From a bacterium (GTDB lineage: Bacteria; Zhuqueibacterota; QNDG01; JAFGCO01): 64,000 bases of DNA. Positions within the stretch are counted from its first letter, which is position 1, and each line of letters begins with the position of its first letter. Location: contig JAFGGN010000006.1 in assembly GCA_016930535.1 (NCBI GenBank), positions 29,696-93,695 on the forward strand, written 5' to 3'. This document shows, one piece after another, positions 20,198-29,280 of this stretch. A program made the translations under genes and the position numbers. Below the pieces are notes generated by a model that was given only the letters and a program-made list of their open reading frames with translations, was not told the DNA's origin and ran no database searches.

Positions 20198-20841
20198 AAC
20201 GCGCTCCCTTATAAATAATTTCTCCTGTTCCAACCATAGGGATGATCGTTCCCGGACACATCATATGGATTAAAAGAAACGAATAAAAACTTTGATCGAT
20301 ATGACAACACCCGGAGAAGGCCGCAAGAAATAGTGAAAAAGAAAGTTCGCAATTGATACAATAGAATGATTTGACTCATTCTCCGGATCATACAGGAATT
20401 ATATTAAACAATGATAATATTGAAAGTGTATAATATAATTTATGATAGTCACGAATATTGAATAATATGGAAGAATCTAAAGCTTGTCAAGTTATTTATC
20501 GGCTTTATCATAATATCCTGCAATCATGCATAAAAAACCGACTCAAAAAAAAGCCGGGTTCCTTACTCTTCCTCTCCTAACTTGGCCGGGTGTAGATTCC
20601 AACTGAATACACCTTTTAAACAGATAATTTCATCCTGAAAATCTCCATTTTCCTTTGCATGAGCTGTCCAGTTTTTCATTGACTTTATTCATGAATAGTT
20701 GTATAATCGTAAAACATATCATAATTTAACATCAACATCTGACATTAATTTTATCTTTGCGTTAGTATTTTAAAACTTAAAAGTCGCATTTGTGCAATTA
20801 TACTTTATTATTTGAATTCATAATCATGAGGGAGACCAGTT

Positions 20842-23800
20842 ATGCATTCAATCCATACCAAAAAGCAGGTGTCTTATGCATGCATTCCCTGGATTTGTAT
20901 CATCCTGTTATTCATGTGCGGATTCGCCCATGGACAGCTCAATGCTAACTTTACTGCCAGCAAGACAATTATTCTTGTAGGTGAAGGTGTCTGGTTTACC
21001 GATTTATCGACAAATGCATTTTCATGGGATTGGGAATTCGAGGGCGGATTCCCTTCAGGCGCCCACATTCAGGGGCCGCACTATGTTCAATATTTCAATG
21101 CCGGTGTTTTTGATGTCAAATTGACCGTCATGGGCGCTGCCGGCGGTACCGATTCCACCAGAAAGCAGAATTTTATTACAGTTCTGGAAAAAGTGCTGGA
21201 TTTTGGCGACGCGCCAAGTTCAACATATCCAACGCTGGAATTGGATAACGGCGCGCGGCATTATATCACAGACTCAATCTATCTGGGTGCCGGAGTCGAT
21301 GACGAACCGGACGGTCAGGCAAATGCAACCGCAACCGGTGACGACAATAACGGTGACGATGAAGACGGCGTGATCATACCGACACTGATTGCGGGACAGG
21401 TCATATTCGAAACAGTCGTTGCACACGGCGCAGGCAATCTGTTTTCCTGGATCGATTTTAACGCGGATGGAGACTGGGACGATCCGGGAGAGGCCATGTT
21501 TGCACCACTCACAGACGGCACCCATTCATTGCCTGTACCTGTACCCCTTGATGCCGTCACCGGCAAATCAATCGCACGGTTCCGGTACACCACCATGCCA
21601 AGTTTAGGCTATACAGGATTCGCAAGAGACGGCGAAGTGGAGGATTATGAAGTGACCATCGAGGCATGGGATTACGGGGATGCACCTGATCCGACATTTT
21701 CCACATTACAGACGAGCAATGGCCCCCGGCATCTCCTCCATCCGACAGATTACATCTGCCTGGGCAGCAGTGTCGATTCTGATCCGGACGGGCAGCCCGA
21801 TGCGAAAGCATCCGGCGATGACACAGACGGGATGAATGACGACGACGGCGTGACGTTTGTAAATTATAATATGGGATATCCCGTGATTGAAGAGGGAACG
21901 GAACCGGTGACGATTAACGTATCCGGCCCGGGCGGACAGCTCAATGCATGGATCGATTTTAACCGCGACGGAGACTGGAACGATCCGGGTGAACAGGTTT
22001 TCCAGGATCACTTTCTTCCCGGCGGAATATCCAGCGAGAATATCATCGTCCCGCCCATCACCGATCCGGGCTTTCTTTTTGCACGTTTCCGTATCAGCCG
22101 GTCACAGGGTCTGGGTCCGGAAGGGCCCGCTTTGGACGGGGAGGTGGAAGATTATGCGTTAATCGCAGTGGTCAGGGATTACGGTGATGCACCTGACCCG
22201 TCTTATCCCACACTTAAAATCAACAACGGTGCGAGCCATATTATTAAGGGCCCGACGTTTTGTATGGGATCGAGTATCGACAGTGAGCCCGACGGGCAGC
22301 CCGATGCCGGCGCGACAGGCGACGACCTGGACGGGAACAATGATGACGACGGTGTCGTATTCGGCAGTCCCCTTGTTGTCGGACAACCAGTCAACCTGGT
22401 TGTTACAGTCAACCACCCCTGGCATTTGAACGCCTGGATCGATTATGACGGGGACGGCACCTTTTTATGGTCGGAACGAATTTTTCTTAATGAGATTGTC
22501 ATACCGGGAGCGAATAATCTGAGTTTTACCGTGCCTAACTCGATTACTCCCAAGACGACTTTTGCGCGTTTCCGGATTTGCACCAAATTTGGTATGGATC
22601 CTTACGGACCGGCACCGGACGGGGAGGTGGAAGATTATCAGGTGACCATTTATCCGGAGCTCGATTCTCTCGATTTCGGAGACGCGCCGGATATATACCC
22701 GACCACCATGGCCAACTGCGGGGCCGCTCATGCACTTCGATCATACATCTTTCTTGGAAATCTCATTGACCTGGAGCCGGACGGACAGCCCGATGCGGAT
22801 GCCATGGGCGACGATCAGGCTGATCTGGATGATGAAGACGGGGTTGTGTTCATCACACCGCTCATCCCGGGCAACCAGGCAAAAATCCAGGTCACCTGCA
22901 CAAAAGGCAATCTGAACGGCTGGCTGGATTTTGACGGGAACGGCGACTGGATCGGACCGGGAGAACATATCATTTGTGATCTCTTTTTGGGTGCGGGGAC
23001 GCATATCATCACATTTAACGTGCCCATGGGTGCTGTTCAGGGAACCACATTCGCACGTTTCCGGCTGAACATACAATCGGGCATAGGGCCTACCGGATTC
23101 GTGCCCGCCGGCGAAGTGGAAGACTACAAGGTGACCATCGGTGAACTGACCGAGGGCGCCCTGAAATGGTCACAACCGCCCCTGAAAAATCCGGATTCGG
23201 ATTATCCGGATTCATTCCGGGGATGGGATGAAATCTCAATATTCGACCGGCAGATCATCGCAGACGACTGGTTCTGTCATGACGACCGGCCCGTGACCGA
23301 TATCCACTGGTGGGGATCCTATGACAAATGGGCAAACACCAGTCCGCCCGCGAACGCGCCAAAGAGTTTTCATATCTGTGTCTGGACCAATACGGAAGAC
23401 GCCGACAGCGGTCATCCTGGCGTGGTGGTTCATGAGTGGCGGGTTAATCGCGATGAGCTGGACGAACATGTTGCCGGGAGTGATTTTGTTCCCGAGATGA
23501 TGTCCGGACCCGATTCGTGTTTCCGGTATGATTTTATCATTCCCCAGTCCGACTGGTTCTATCAGGAAGGGGATTCCACGGTTTACTGGCTCAGTATTGC
23601 CGCAGAATATCAATCAATTCCGGATCAGTACCGGTGGGGATGGAAGACACGGGACCGCTACTTCAAGGAAGACGCGTTACGAATCACGACGCCTGCCGAT
23701 CCGGTCATCGGGTCCGAATTCAAGACAGGTGAAATCATATCCGAAGGCTGGGACATGAGCTTTCTGCTGACCACTACCGAGTATTCCAATGATTTCGATT

Positions 23801-24573
23801 TCGGTGACGCCCCCGATCCGGATTATCCGACGGTGTTCGCAAGCAACGGAGCCCATCATATCATCTGGCCGGGTGTCACTCTGGGTTCGGAAATTGATGC
23901 GGAAAATGACGGATTGCACCATGCATCCGCGAACGGTGATGATTCAAACGGAACTGCCGATGAAGACGGTGTCGAATTTCTTACCAGTCTTCTGCCCGGT
24001 CAGACCGCACTGATTCAGGTCACTGCTTCTGTGGATGGTTTCCTGAACGCGTGGATGGACTTTAACGGAAACGGAAGCTGGGAAGATCCCGATGATCAGA
24101 TTTTTACTGATCAACCTGTCACACAGGGTGAAAACCTGCTGACTTTCTCCGTGCCGAAGCAGGCCGGTCAGGGAAACTCGTTTGCCAGGTTCCGGTTCAG
24201 TCAGACAACCGGAGTGACCTCAAAAGGTCTTGTTGTTGGCGGTGAAGTGGAAGATTATGCCGTTCCCATTATGACTGCGGTTGAAAAGTCGGAAAACATG
24301 CAAAAACCGGATAAATTCAGACTGTATCAGAATTATCCCAATCCTTTCAATCCGATGACCACCATCTGTTATGAACTGCCGAAGACCGGCCATACAGTTG
24401 TTCAGGTATTTGACATTTTGGGCAGGGAAATGGCCGTTCTGGTCGATCAAAAACAGGATGCCGGGCATTACAGTTTTCAGTGGAACGGTTCCGAATACAG
24501 CTCGGGTATCTATCTGCTGCACATACAGGCCGGTGAATATCATCAAAGCATCAAGATGGTGATTCTGAAATGA
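20842..24573 (+). CDS. PKD + 5x GEVED-repeat secreted protein with T9SS-type sorting domain
   Basis: Five units of DFGDAPDPxYPT...GDDxxGxDDEDGV...WxDFNxDGDWxDPGE...ARFR...GEVEDY; PKD-like N-terminus; C-terminal YQNYPNPFNPMTTICYELP. Confidence 0.92.
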   Translation: MHSIHTKKQVSYACIPWICIILLFMCGFAHGQLNANFTASKTIILVGEGVWFTDLSTNAFSWDWEFEGGFPSGAHIQGPHYVQYFNAGVFDVKLTVMGAAGGTDSTRKQNFITVLEKVLDFGDAPSSTYPTLELDNGARHYITDSIYLGAGVDDEPDGQANATATGDDNNGDDEDGVIIPTLIAGQVIFETVVAHGAGNLFSWIDFNADGDWDDPGEAMFAPLTDGTHSLPVPVPLDAVTGKSIARFRYTTMPSLGYTGFARDGEVEDYEVTIEAWDYGDAPDPTFSTLQTSNGPRHLLHPTDYICLGSSVDSDPDGQPDAKASGDDTDGMNDDDGVTFVNYNMGYPVIEEGTEPVTINVSGPGGQLNAWIDFNRDGDWNDPGEQVFQDHFLPGGISSENIIVPPITDPGFLFARFRISRSQGLGPEGPALDGEVEDYALIAVVRDYGDAPDPSYPTLKINNGASHIIKGPTFCMGSSIDSEPDGQPDAGATGDDLDGNNDDDGVVFGSPLVVGQPVNLVVTVNHPWHLNAWIDYDGDGTFLWSERIFLNEIVIPGANNLSFTVPNSITPKTTFARFRICTKFGMDPYGPAPDGEVEDYQVTIYPELDSLDFGDAPDIYPTTMANCGAAHALRSYIFLGNLIDLEPDGQPDADAMGDDQADLDDEDGVVFITPLIPGNQAKIQVTCTKGNLNGWLDFDGNGDWIGPGEHIICDLFLGAGTHIITFNVPMGAVQGTTFARFRLNIQSGIGPTGFVPAGEVEDYKVTIGELTEGALKWSQPPLKNPDSDYPDSFRGWDEISIFDRQIIADDWFCHDDRPVTDIHWWGSYDKWANTSPPANAPKSFHICVWTNTEDADSGHPGVVVHEWRVNRDELDEHVAGSDFVPEMMSGPDSCFRYDFIIPQSDWFYQEGDSTVYWLSIAAEYQSIPDQYRWGWKTRDRYFKEDALRITTPADPVIGSEFKTGEIISEGWDMSFLLTTTEYSNDFDFGDAPDPDYPTVFASNGAHHIIWPGVTLGSEIDAENDGLHHASANGDDSNGTADEDGVEFLTSLLPGQTALIQVTASVDGFLNAWMDFNGNGSWEDPDDQIFTDQPVTQGENLLTFSVPKQAGQGNSFARFRFSQTTGVTSKGLVVGGEVEDYAVPIMTAVEKSENMQKPDKFRLYQNYPNPFNPMTTICYELPKTGHTVVQVFDILGREMAVLVDQKQDAGHYSFQWNGSEYSSGIYLLHIQAGEYHQSIKMVILK
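21196..24264 (+). repeat. Five divergent GEVED repeats with about 210 aa of non-repeat sequence between units 4 and 5
   Basis: D[FY]GDAP occurs at about 21198, 21670, 22177, 22671 and 23797; each unit ends in GEVEDY. Confidence 0.85.
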
Positions 24574-24680
24574 ACCATTCAGGAATGATGATTTTGCCTG
24601 ATGATATGCTCATAATAATTCCTCTGCCATATCGGAGGCACGGCCCGCTGTGCCACTACGATAACAAATCCAATAAAATG

Positions 24681-24711
24681 AAGCCCCATATACTGGGGCT
24701 TTATTTTTTTT
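24681..24711 (+). terminator. Rho-independent terminator after the GEVED gene
   Basis: AAGCCCC-ATATACT-GGGGCTT then TATTTTTTTT. Confidence 0.75.
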
Positions 24712-24715
24712 ATAC

Positions 24716-24852
24716 GCCGGGGCATCAGGATTTCGTGGCTGCCTTCGGCGGTGAACCTGCGATCCCCTGCTCTCAAAGCGGAGGATTTATTGACTTAAGT
24801 TGTTGATATTATTGATTCGATTTTTTGTTTTGTACGCGAATTTTGTGCACAG
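24716..24852 (-). repeat. tRNA-Pro 3'-half-derived direct repeat, copy C1
   Basis: gccggggcatcaggattt + 19-nt insert + gaacctgcgatcccctgctctcaaagc, followed by sequence almost identical to C2. Confidence 0.85.
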
Positions 24853-24994
24853 CTTTACTTTGGAAAAAGGCACAACAAGCCAATACTGTACATATGGAAG
24901 ACTGTGCTAATCTGATACTCCGATATTATTTTTAATTTATGTTCATTCTCTTTTCTTTATTTCATAATGAGTAATTATGATTAAAGAGTGCTGC

Positions 24995-25900
24995 TTATTT
25001 CACACTCCAATCCCATGTTTGTGGGGACCAAACAAAGCTAGTCTTTGACTTTCTTATAACAGGTTCAATAAATCTTTCTATTTTACTCACAACTTCTTGA
25101 AATGAAATCGCATCAGTGTCGTCTATTTTTCGAAGGTATGTATTCCAAAGACCGGTTTTCAGATTAATATACTTATCCTCATAAATAAATTGGCATTTTT
25201 TAATATCTGTTTTTCGTTTGTAAAACGTGGCCGTAATAGCAGAATGAAGCATTGGCATTGAGAATTCATTGTTCTTCGCCAGGAATAAAATATCATAGAA
25301 GTCCTTCATCCTGCTGTTCGCATCTCCAAGATAGACAATTGCCTGAAATTTTTCTGCAATCACTGATTCCAGGGGATAGGTCAGTAGAACCGGCGCCTCC
25401 AAGTCACCCAGGAAAACCGGAAATGCTTTTGATGTAAATCCTGTCGGGACCTCATCACCAAAACCAATATCTAACTGTATTCTTGATTTTATTTTTCCAA
25501 GCGACACCGAAAATTTAAATCGAATCCCTTCATATTCATCATCCTCCTTCAACACTTCATAAATCATATCACCGGTATTGAAGATCACACAATCCGGAAT
25601 GTCTATTTGCGCTATTTTCTTAATTATTGGTCTTACGATATCAACATTGTTCATTATGTTGACAGCCAACATATCAATGTCAATTGTAGGACGGAATTGA
25701 GTAATAGATTCAGCGGCCAGTAATAAACCACCTTTCAGGATGAAGGTTTCATGATAATCAGAAATACTGAGTCTGGCTAAAAACCTTTCCTGAAAGAACC
25801 GGTTTATAAGCGCATTGAAGTTCTGACCTGTGTCTCTGGAAATATTCAACAACCTTGCATGAATAGAAGCTGCCGGATTCTTCTTCCGGGTTTCAGTCAT
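24995..25900 (-). CDS. AbiEii-type nucleotidyltransferase toxin
   Basis: FILKGGLLLAAESITQFRPTIDIDMLA nucleotidyltransferase motif; YPLESVIAEKFQAIVYLGDANSRMKDFYDI. Confidence 0.88.
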   Translation of the reverse strand: MTETRKKNPAASIHARLLNISRDTGQNFNALINRFFQERFLARLSISDYHETFILKGGLLLAAESITQFRPTIDIDMLAVNIMNNVDIVRPIIKKIAQIDIPDCVIFNTGDMIYEVLKEDDEYEGIRFKFSVSLGKIKSRIQLDIGFGDEVPTGFTSKAFPVFLGDLEAPVLLTYPLESVIAEKFQAIVYLGDANSRMKDFYDILFLAKNNEFSMPMLHSAITATFYKRKTDIKKCQFIYEDKYINLKTGLWNTYLRKIDDTDAISFQEVVSKIERFIEPVIRKSKTSFVWSPQTWDWSVK

Positions 25901-25901
25901 C

Positions 25902-26516
25902 TTAAAATCCTATCATTGCTTTTACGGCAGGTTCGACAATATGTCTGATCTTACAGAATATAGCCGTTTCCAGCAATTTATTGATATCCTTCTCAGATTG
26001 CCTGATATATGAATTCAATCCTTCCATTGCAATATCTTCTCCGACAAGATGCCGCATACGGATCACATCACAAACGGATTTCTCCTTGCCATAGATTTTT
26101 ATTGGTAACAATTCCGTATCAATCTCTTCAACATCATACTGGAAATACGGTTTTTGAAACCGATAAAACCGTACAGCTACATTAAACAACCTGGTGTTTC
26201 GTTGCGTTGGCAAAATAGCCATTTCAAACACTGAAGGATTGGTGGTTGTCAATCCATGATAATACAAAGCCGTGGACAAACAGAATATGCCTTTAGGAAC
26301 AGCTACCGCTGCATCAAAATACTCAAAAGTAAACCTTTCGTCCTGAACAAGTTCGTTCGGAGGCAAACGATAAAGACCTCGCTTAATTCGATTAATCCTC
26401 CCATCCTCGACAAGTTTTTTTATCTGGGATGTATGAACCCCATGCTTCAGAAGATCCGTAGATTTCAAATATCCATGGCTTTTCTTAAATAGATGAATAA
26501 TTTTCTCAGGATGCAT
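25902..26516 (-). CDS. AbiEi-type antitoxin (winged-helix regulator)
   Basis: YLKSTDLLKHGVHTSQIKKLVEDGRINRIKRGLYRLP; STALYYHGLT; GKEKSVCDVIRMRHLVGEDIAMEGLNSYI; 1-nt gap to AbiEii. Confidence 0.87.
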   Translation of the reverse strand: MHPEKIIHLFKKSHGYLKSTDLLKHGVHTSQIKKLVEDGRINRIKRGLYRLPPNELVQDERFTFEYFDAAVAVPKGIFCLSTALYYHGLTTTNPSVFEMAILPTQRNTRLFNVAVRFYRFQKPYFQYDVEEIDTELLPIKIYGKEKSVCDVIRMRHLVGEDIAMEGLNSYIRQSEKDINKLLETAIFCKIRHIVEPAVKAMIGF

Positions 26517-26733
26517 TACCCGTCCTCATGTTAAAACCGCACAACCAAATTAATAATTATATGCAGTTTTAACAAGTCTTTTTTTCCAGCAGGATCCAAC
26601 ATATAATATTCCATATTTGCCTTAATTGGGCGGAAAAAACAGTACCAATATATACCAATTCAGTAATACATTAGAATATAATAATAGGGCTGCACATGCC
26701 AGAAAAATCAGTCATTTACAGCCCTATATACTT

Positions 26734-26880
26734 GTCGGGGCAGCAGGATTTGGCAAAAAGCGCCTCTGCTTCCGGCGGTGAACCTGCGATCCCCTGCTCC
26801 CAAAGCGGAGGATTTATTGACTTAAGTTGTTGATATTATTGATTCGATTTTTTGTTTTGTACGCGAATTTTGTACACGGT
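26734..26880 (-). repeat. tRNA-Pro 3'-half-derived direct repeat, copy C2
   Basis: gtcggggcagcaggattt is identical to 29081-29098; 28-nt insert; gaacctgcgatcccctgctcccaaagc nearly identical to 29099-29125; 26773-26879 matches 24746-24852 with only a few mismatches by eye. Confidence 0.9.
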
Positions 26881-26883
26881 AAA

Positions 26884-28704
26884 TTATTTGTCCGATGTCA
26901 TCTGAATCTCTTCATCTCCCATTCTTTCGGATAAATCAGCCACAATCATTTTCAACTGAGCAAGTTCGACTTTCAGTTTTTCATTTTCCTGCTGCTGATT
27001 TTGCACCACTTTGGTTAAAACAGCCACAATATCCATTGGAGACAGACCTCTCCTGCCTTTTACAGCCACGAGATCCGGTACATCTTCAGCAATGAAACCG
27101 ACACACTTTTCTTCTTTATCGACTTTATAATTATAAGTAACCGGCTTCAGCTTTTTGAAGGCTTCGATTGCCTGTTCCAATGAAAGTTTGGAAATGTTCT
27201 CTTTATATTCCCTGCTGGAAGCATCGGTCCATGTACCTCCGGAAGAGAGATAACCACCTGTTACTGTATTGATTAATTTTGAAGCATCATATGGAGCCTG
27301 TCCAGCGATATTCGTGATATAGATTCCACCATCAGCACGCAACACCATCTGTTCATCCCCCCCGGAACGTACGGAATCAGAAAGAGTTAAGCTTGAATTA
27401 GCTGCGATAACAATCGCACCAGTGTGGTTGGCTTTGGCACTTATGCCCATTGCCGTGGATTGTTGTCCGCTGGCTGTAGTATAATGTCCCATCGCCGTGG
27501 ATTGATCACCGCTGGCTTTGGCATACCAACCCATTGCCGTGGAGGCAATCCTGCTGGCTATGGCCATCACACCCATCGCCGTGGAAGCTTCACCGCTTGC
27601 TATGCTATTATTGCCCATCGCCGTGGATTGTTGTCCGCTGGCTGTGGTCCATTTGCCCATCGCCGTGCCGCAATAACCGCTGGCTGTGGTACCTTCGCCC
27701 ATAGCTGCGGAGCAACTGCCGCTGGCTTTGGTATACCAGCCCATTGCCATTGAGTGATAGCCGATATTGGCATCATCCCACTGTGTGTCATCCACACTTC
27801 CAGCCCTGAACGCGGCCTTGCGGGGGTACCAGATCAAGCGTGTACCCGCTCCTGAGGTGCTGAGTGCGGCTCCGGAAAGGAATGTCCCTTCTGCCAGAAT
27901 TCCGCCGTCATCATCCAGATGTAATTTGAATTCAGGCGTCGTTGTCCCAATCCCGACTTTGTCCGTCGCAGTCGTCGTGTAAACATTCGAACCTCCATCC
28001 GTCCAGCCGCTACTGCCAGATGTCTCCCAGGTGGCCAGGCCGTCGGCGTCCGAGGTGAGAACTTTACCGGAACCGGGTGTCCCTCCTGTTATCTTTACCT
28101 GACCGTTCACTTCCAATTTCGCGTCCGGGTCCGTCACCCCGATCCCTACATTCCCGTTCCCCTTGATATTCAGCAGATCGTTGCACCCCCAAGTGCCGAT
28201 GCTGACATATTCTTCTCCATCCGTCGGGGAAGACACAAAATACAGATTGCCGCAGTCGTGCGCTGCGTTCGTTCTTCCGTATTGAATTCCCGCCGTATGC
28301 GAACCGTCCGAAGTATTGGGTGCATAGAGATGCAGCATGGGGGTCCAGCCGGAGGTGGACGGACTGACAATCGTGAGGGGACCCTCCGGACTGGCTGTGC
28401 CGATGCCGACAGAATCGGTACCGGTTACAAGATGCACTGTCGTTCCGTCAACCGTCCATCCGCCCGCACTGCCGGCTGTACCGAGCGCACTCCCGTTCCA
28501 GTAAAGCGAGCCGCTTACATTGTACAGTTTGTTTGTTGTGGTTGAAGGCTCTGAACCATCCGGAAAAGTAAGAGATCCGGTTGTTCCTTCATCGTTTAGC
28601 TGCATCAGTACATTCGTGTCGGTGTCTTTGACCGTCATCTGGGCCAGTGCGAGTTGAGTTCCCAAGGCCAAAATAAGCATCGTGCACAGAAGCCGCATTT
28701 TCAT
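26884..28704 (-). CDS. Secreted YadA-head-repeat protein with C-terminal peptidase S74 (intramolecular chaperone) domain
   Basis: Signal peptide; tandem 14-residue STAMGxxxxASGxx repeats; C-terminal SSREYKENISKLSLEQAIEAFKKLKPVTYNYK..KCVGFIAEDVP and a terminal coiled coil. Confidence 0.88.
   Translation of the reverse strand: MKMRLLCTMLILALGTQLALAQMTVKDTDTNVLMQLNDEGTTGSLTFPDGSEPSTTTNKLYNVSGSLYWNGSALGTAGSAGGWTVDGTTVHLVTGTDSVGIGTASPEGPLTIVSPSTSGWTPMLHLYAPNTSDGSHTAGIQYGRTNAAHDCGNLYFVSSPTDGEEYVSIGTWGCNDLLNIKGNGNVGIGVTDPDAKLEVNGQVKITGGTPGSGKVLTSDADGLATWETSGSSGWTDGGSNVYTTTATDKVGIGTTTPEFKLHLDDDGGILAEGTFLSGAALSTSGAGTRLIWYPRKAAFRAGSVDDTQWDDANIGYHSMAMGWYTKASGSCSAAMGEGTTASGYCGTAMGKWTTASGQQSTAMGNNSIASGEASTAMGVMAIASRIASTAMGWYAKASGDQSTAMGHYTTASGQQSTAMGISAKANHTGAIVIAANSSLTLSDSVRSGGDEQMVLRADGGIYITNIAGQAPYDASKLINTVTGGYLSSGGTWTDASSREYKENISKLSLEQAIEAFKKLKPVTYNYKVDKEEKCVGFIAEDVPDLVAVKGRRGLSPMDIVAVLTKVVQNQQQENEKLKVELAQLKMIVADLSERMGDEEIQMTSDK
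27424..27753 (-). repeat. Tandem repeat of about 42 bp encoding the YadA-head-type array
   Basis: About eight units, e.g. GQQSTAMGNNSIASGEASTAMGVMAIASRIASTAMGWYAKASGDQSTAMGHYTTASGQQSTAMG. Confidence 0.85.
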
Positions 28705-28878
28705 CAGGAATCCCTTTCGAATTAAATGAAAACTACAGACAACCCGGCCGCGTATCGTGTATCAGTCACAGGAAGTGGAGGTTGTTTTTGGGTAATATTA
28801 GAACAATTGTATGTAAAAAAGGGAAGAAATGCAAGGGGAAAGATCAGGATACCATTGAGTCTTTCTGGTCATTGAGCT

Positions 28879-28982
28879 AGGGTTAATTGCTTGTAGGACA
28901 TGTCTAGTGCTCCTGTTAGTGATTACTCTTGGTCGGGTTAATCACTAAATTAAGCAATTAGCCCTTTATATCAACTAACAGG
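28879..28982. other. Structured intergenic region with nested and competing inverted repeats
   Basis: Outer arms AGGGTTAATTGCTT (28879-28892) / AAGCAATTAGCCCT (28952-28965); inner GTTAGTGATTA (28915-28925) / TAATCACTAA (28939-28948); alternative CCTGTTAG (28912-28919) / CTAACAGG (28975-28982). Confidence 0.6.
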
Positions 28983-29032
28983 TTGAATTTCATTTTCCAT
29001 TTGACAGTTGCACTTATTACTTGAACGCCCAC

Positions 29033-29062
29033 ACAAAAAAAGCCTCTCACAAGGAGAGGCTA
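29033..29062 (-). terminator. Rho-independent terminator of tRNA-Pro
   Basis: On the minus strand AGCCTCTC-CTTGT-GAGAGGCT followed by TTTTTTT. Confidence 0.85.
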
Positions 29063-29081
29063 ATTTCTTAAATAACAACTG

Positions 29082-29156
29082 TCGGGGCAGCAGGATTTGA
29101 ACCTGCGACCCCCTGCTCCCAAAGCAGGTGCGCTAGCCGGACTGCGCTATGCCCCG
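29082..29156 (-). tRNA. tRNA-Pro (anticodon TGG), no encoded CCA
   Basis: CGGGGCA/TGCCCCG acceptor stem, CCTGC TTTGGGA GCAGG anticodon arm, GCAGG TTCAAAT CCTGC T arm; 75 nt. Confidence 0.97.
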
Positions 29157-29280
29157 AATTCTTAAATTTCGAACGCGTTTAATATAGTACATACAGGCAG
29201 AAAATCAAAGGACTTTATGCATGATCAGCGGTAAAAAAACGTCTTTGACCGGTTCGGCAGGAAGGAAAAACCTGGGATTC

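Noticed and set aside
24716-26880. Functional second and third tRNA-Pro genes
   Set aside because: Only the 3' half is present and the T loop is interrupted by 19-28 nt; no 5' acceptor or D arm.
27424-27753. Regular 42-bp repeats resembling a CRISPR array
   Set aside because: Repeats are in frame and encode YadA-head units; no unique spacers between constant palindromic repeats.
28879-28982. Integron attC site
   Set aside because: Folded inverted repeats are present, but the terminal GTTRRRY/RYYYAAC boxes and an attC array or integrase are not convincingly seen.
24995-29082. Complete integrative element with its own integrase
   Set aside because: No tyrosine or serine recombinase ORF is recognisable between the tRNA fragments or elsewhere in the window.
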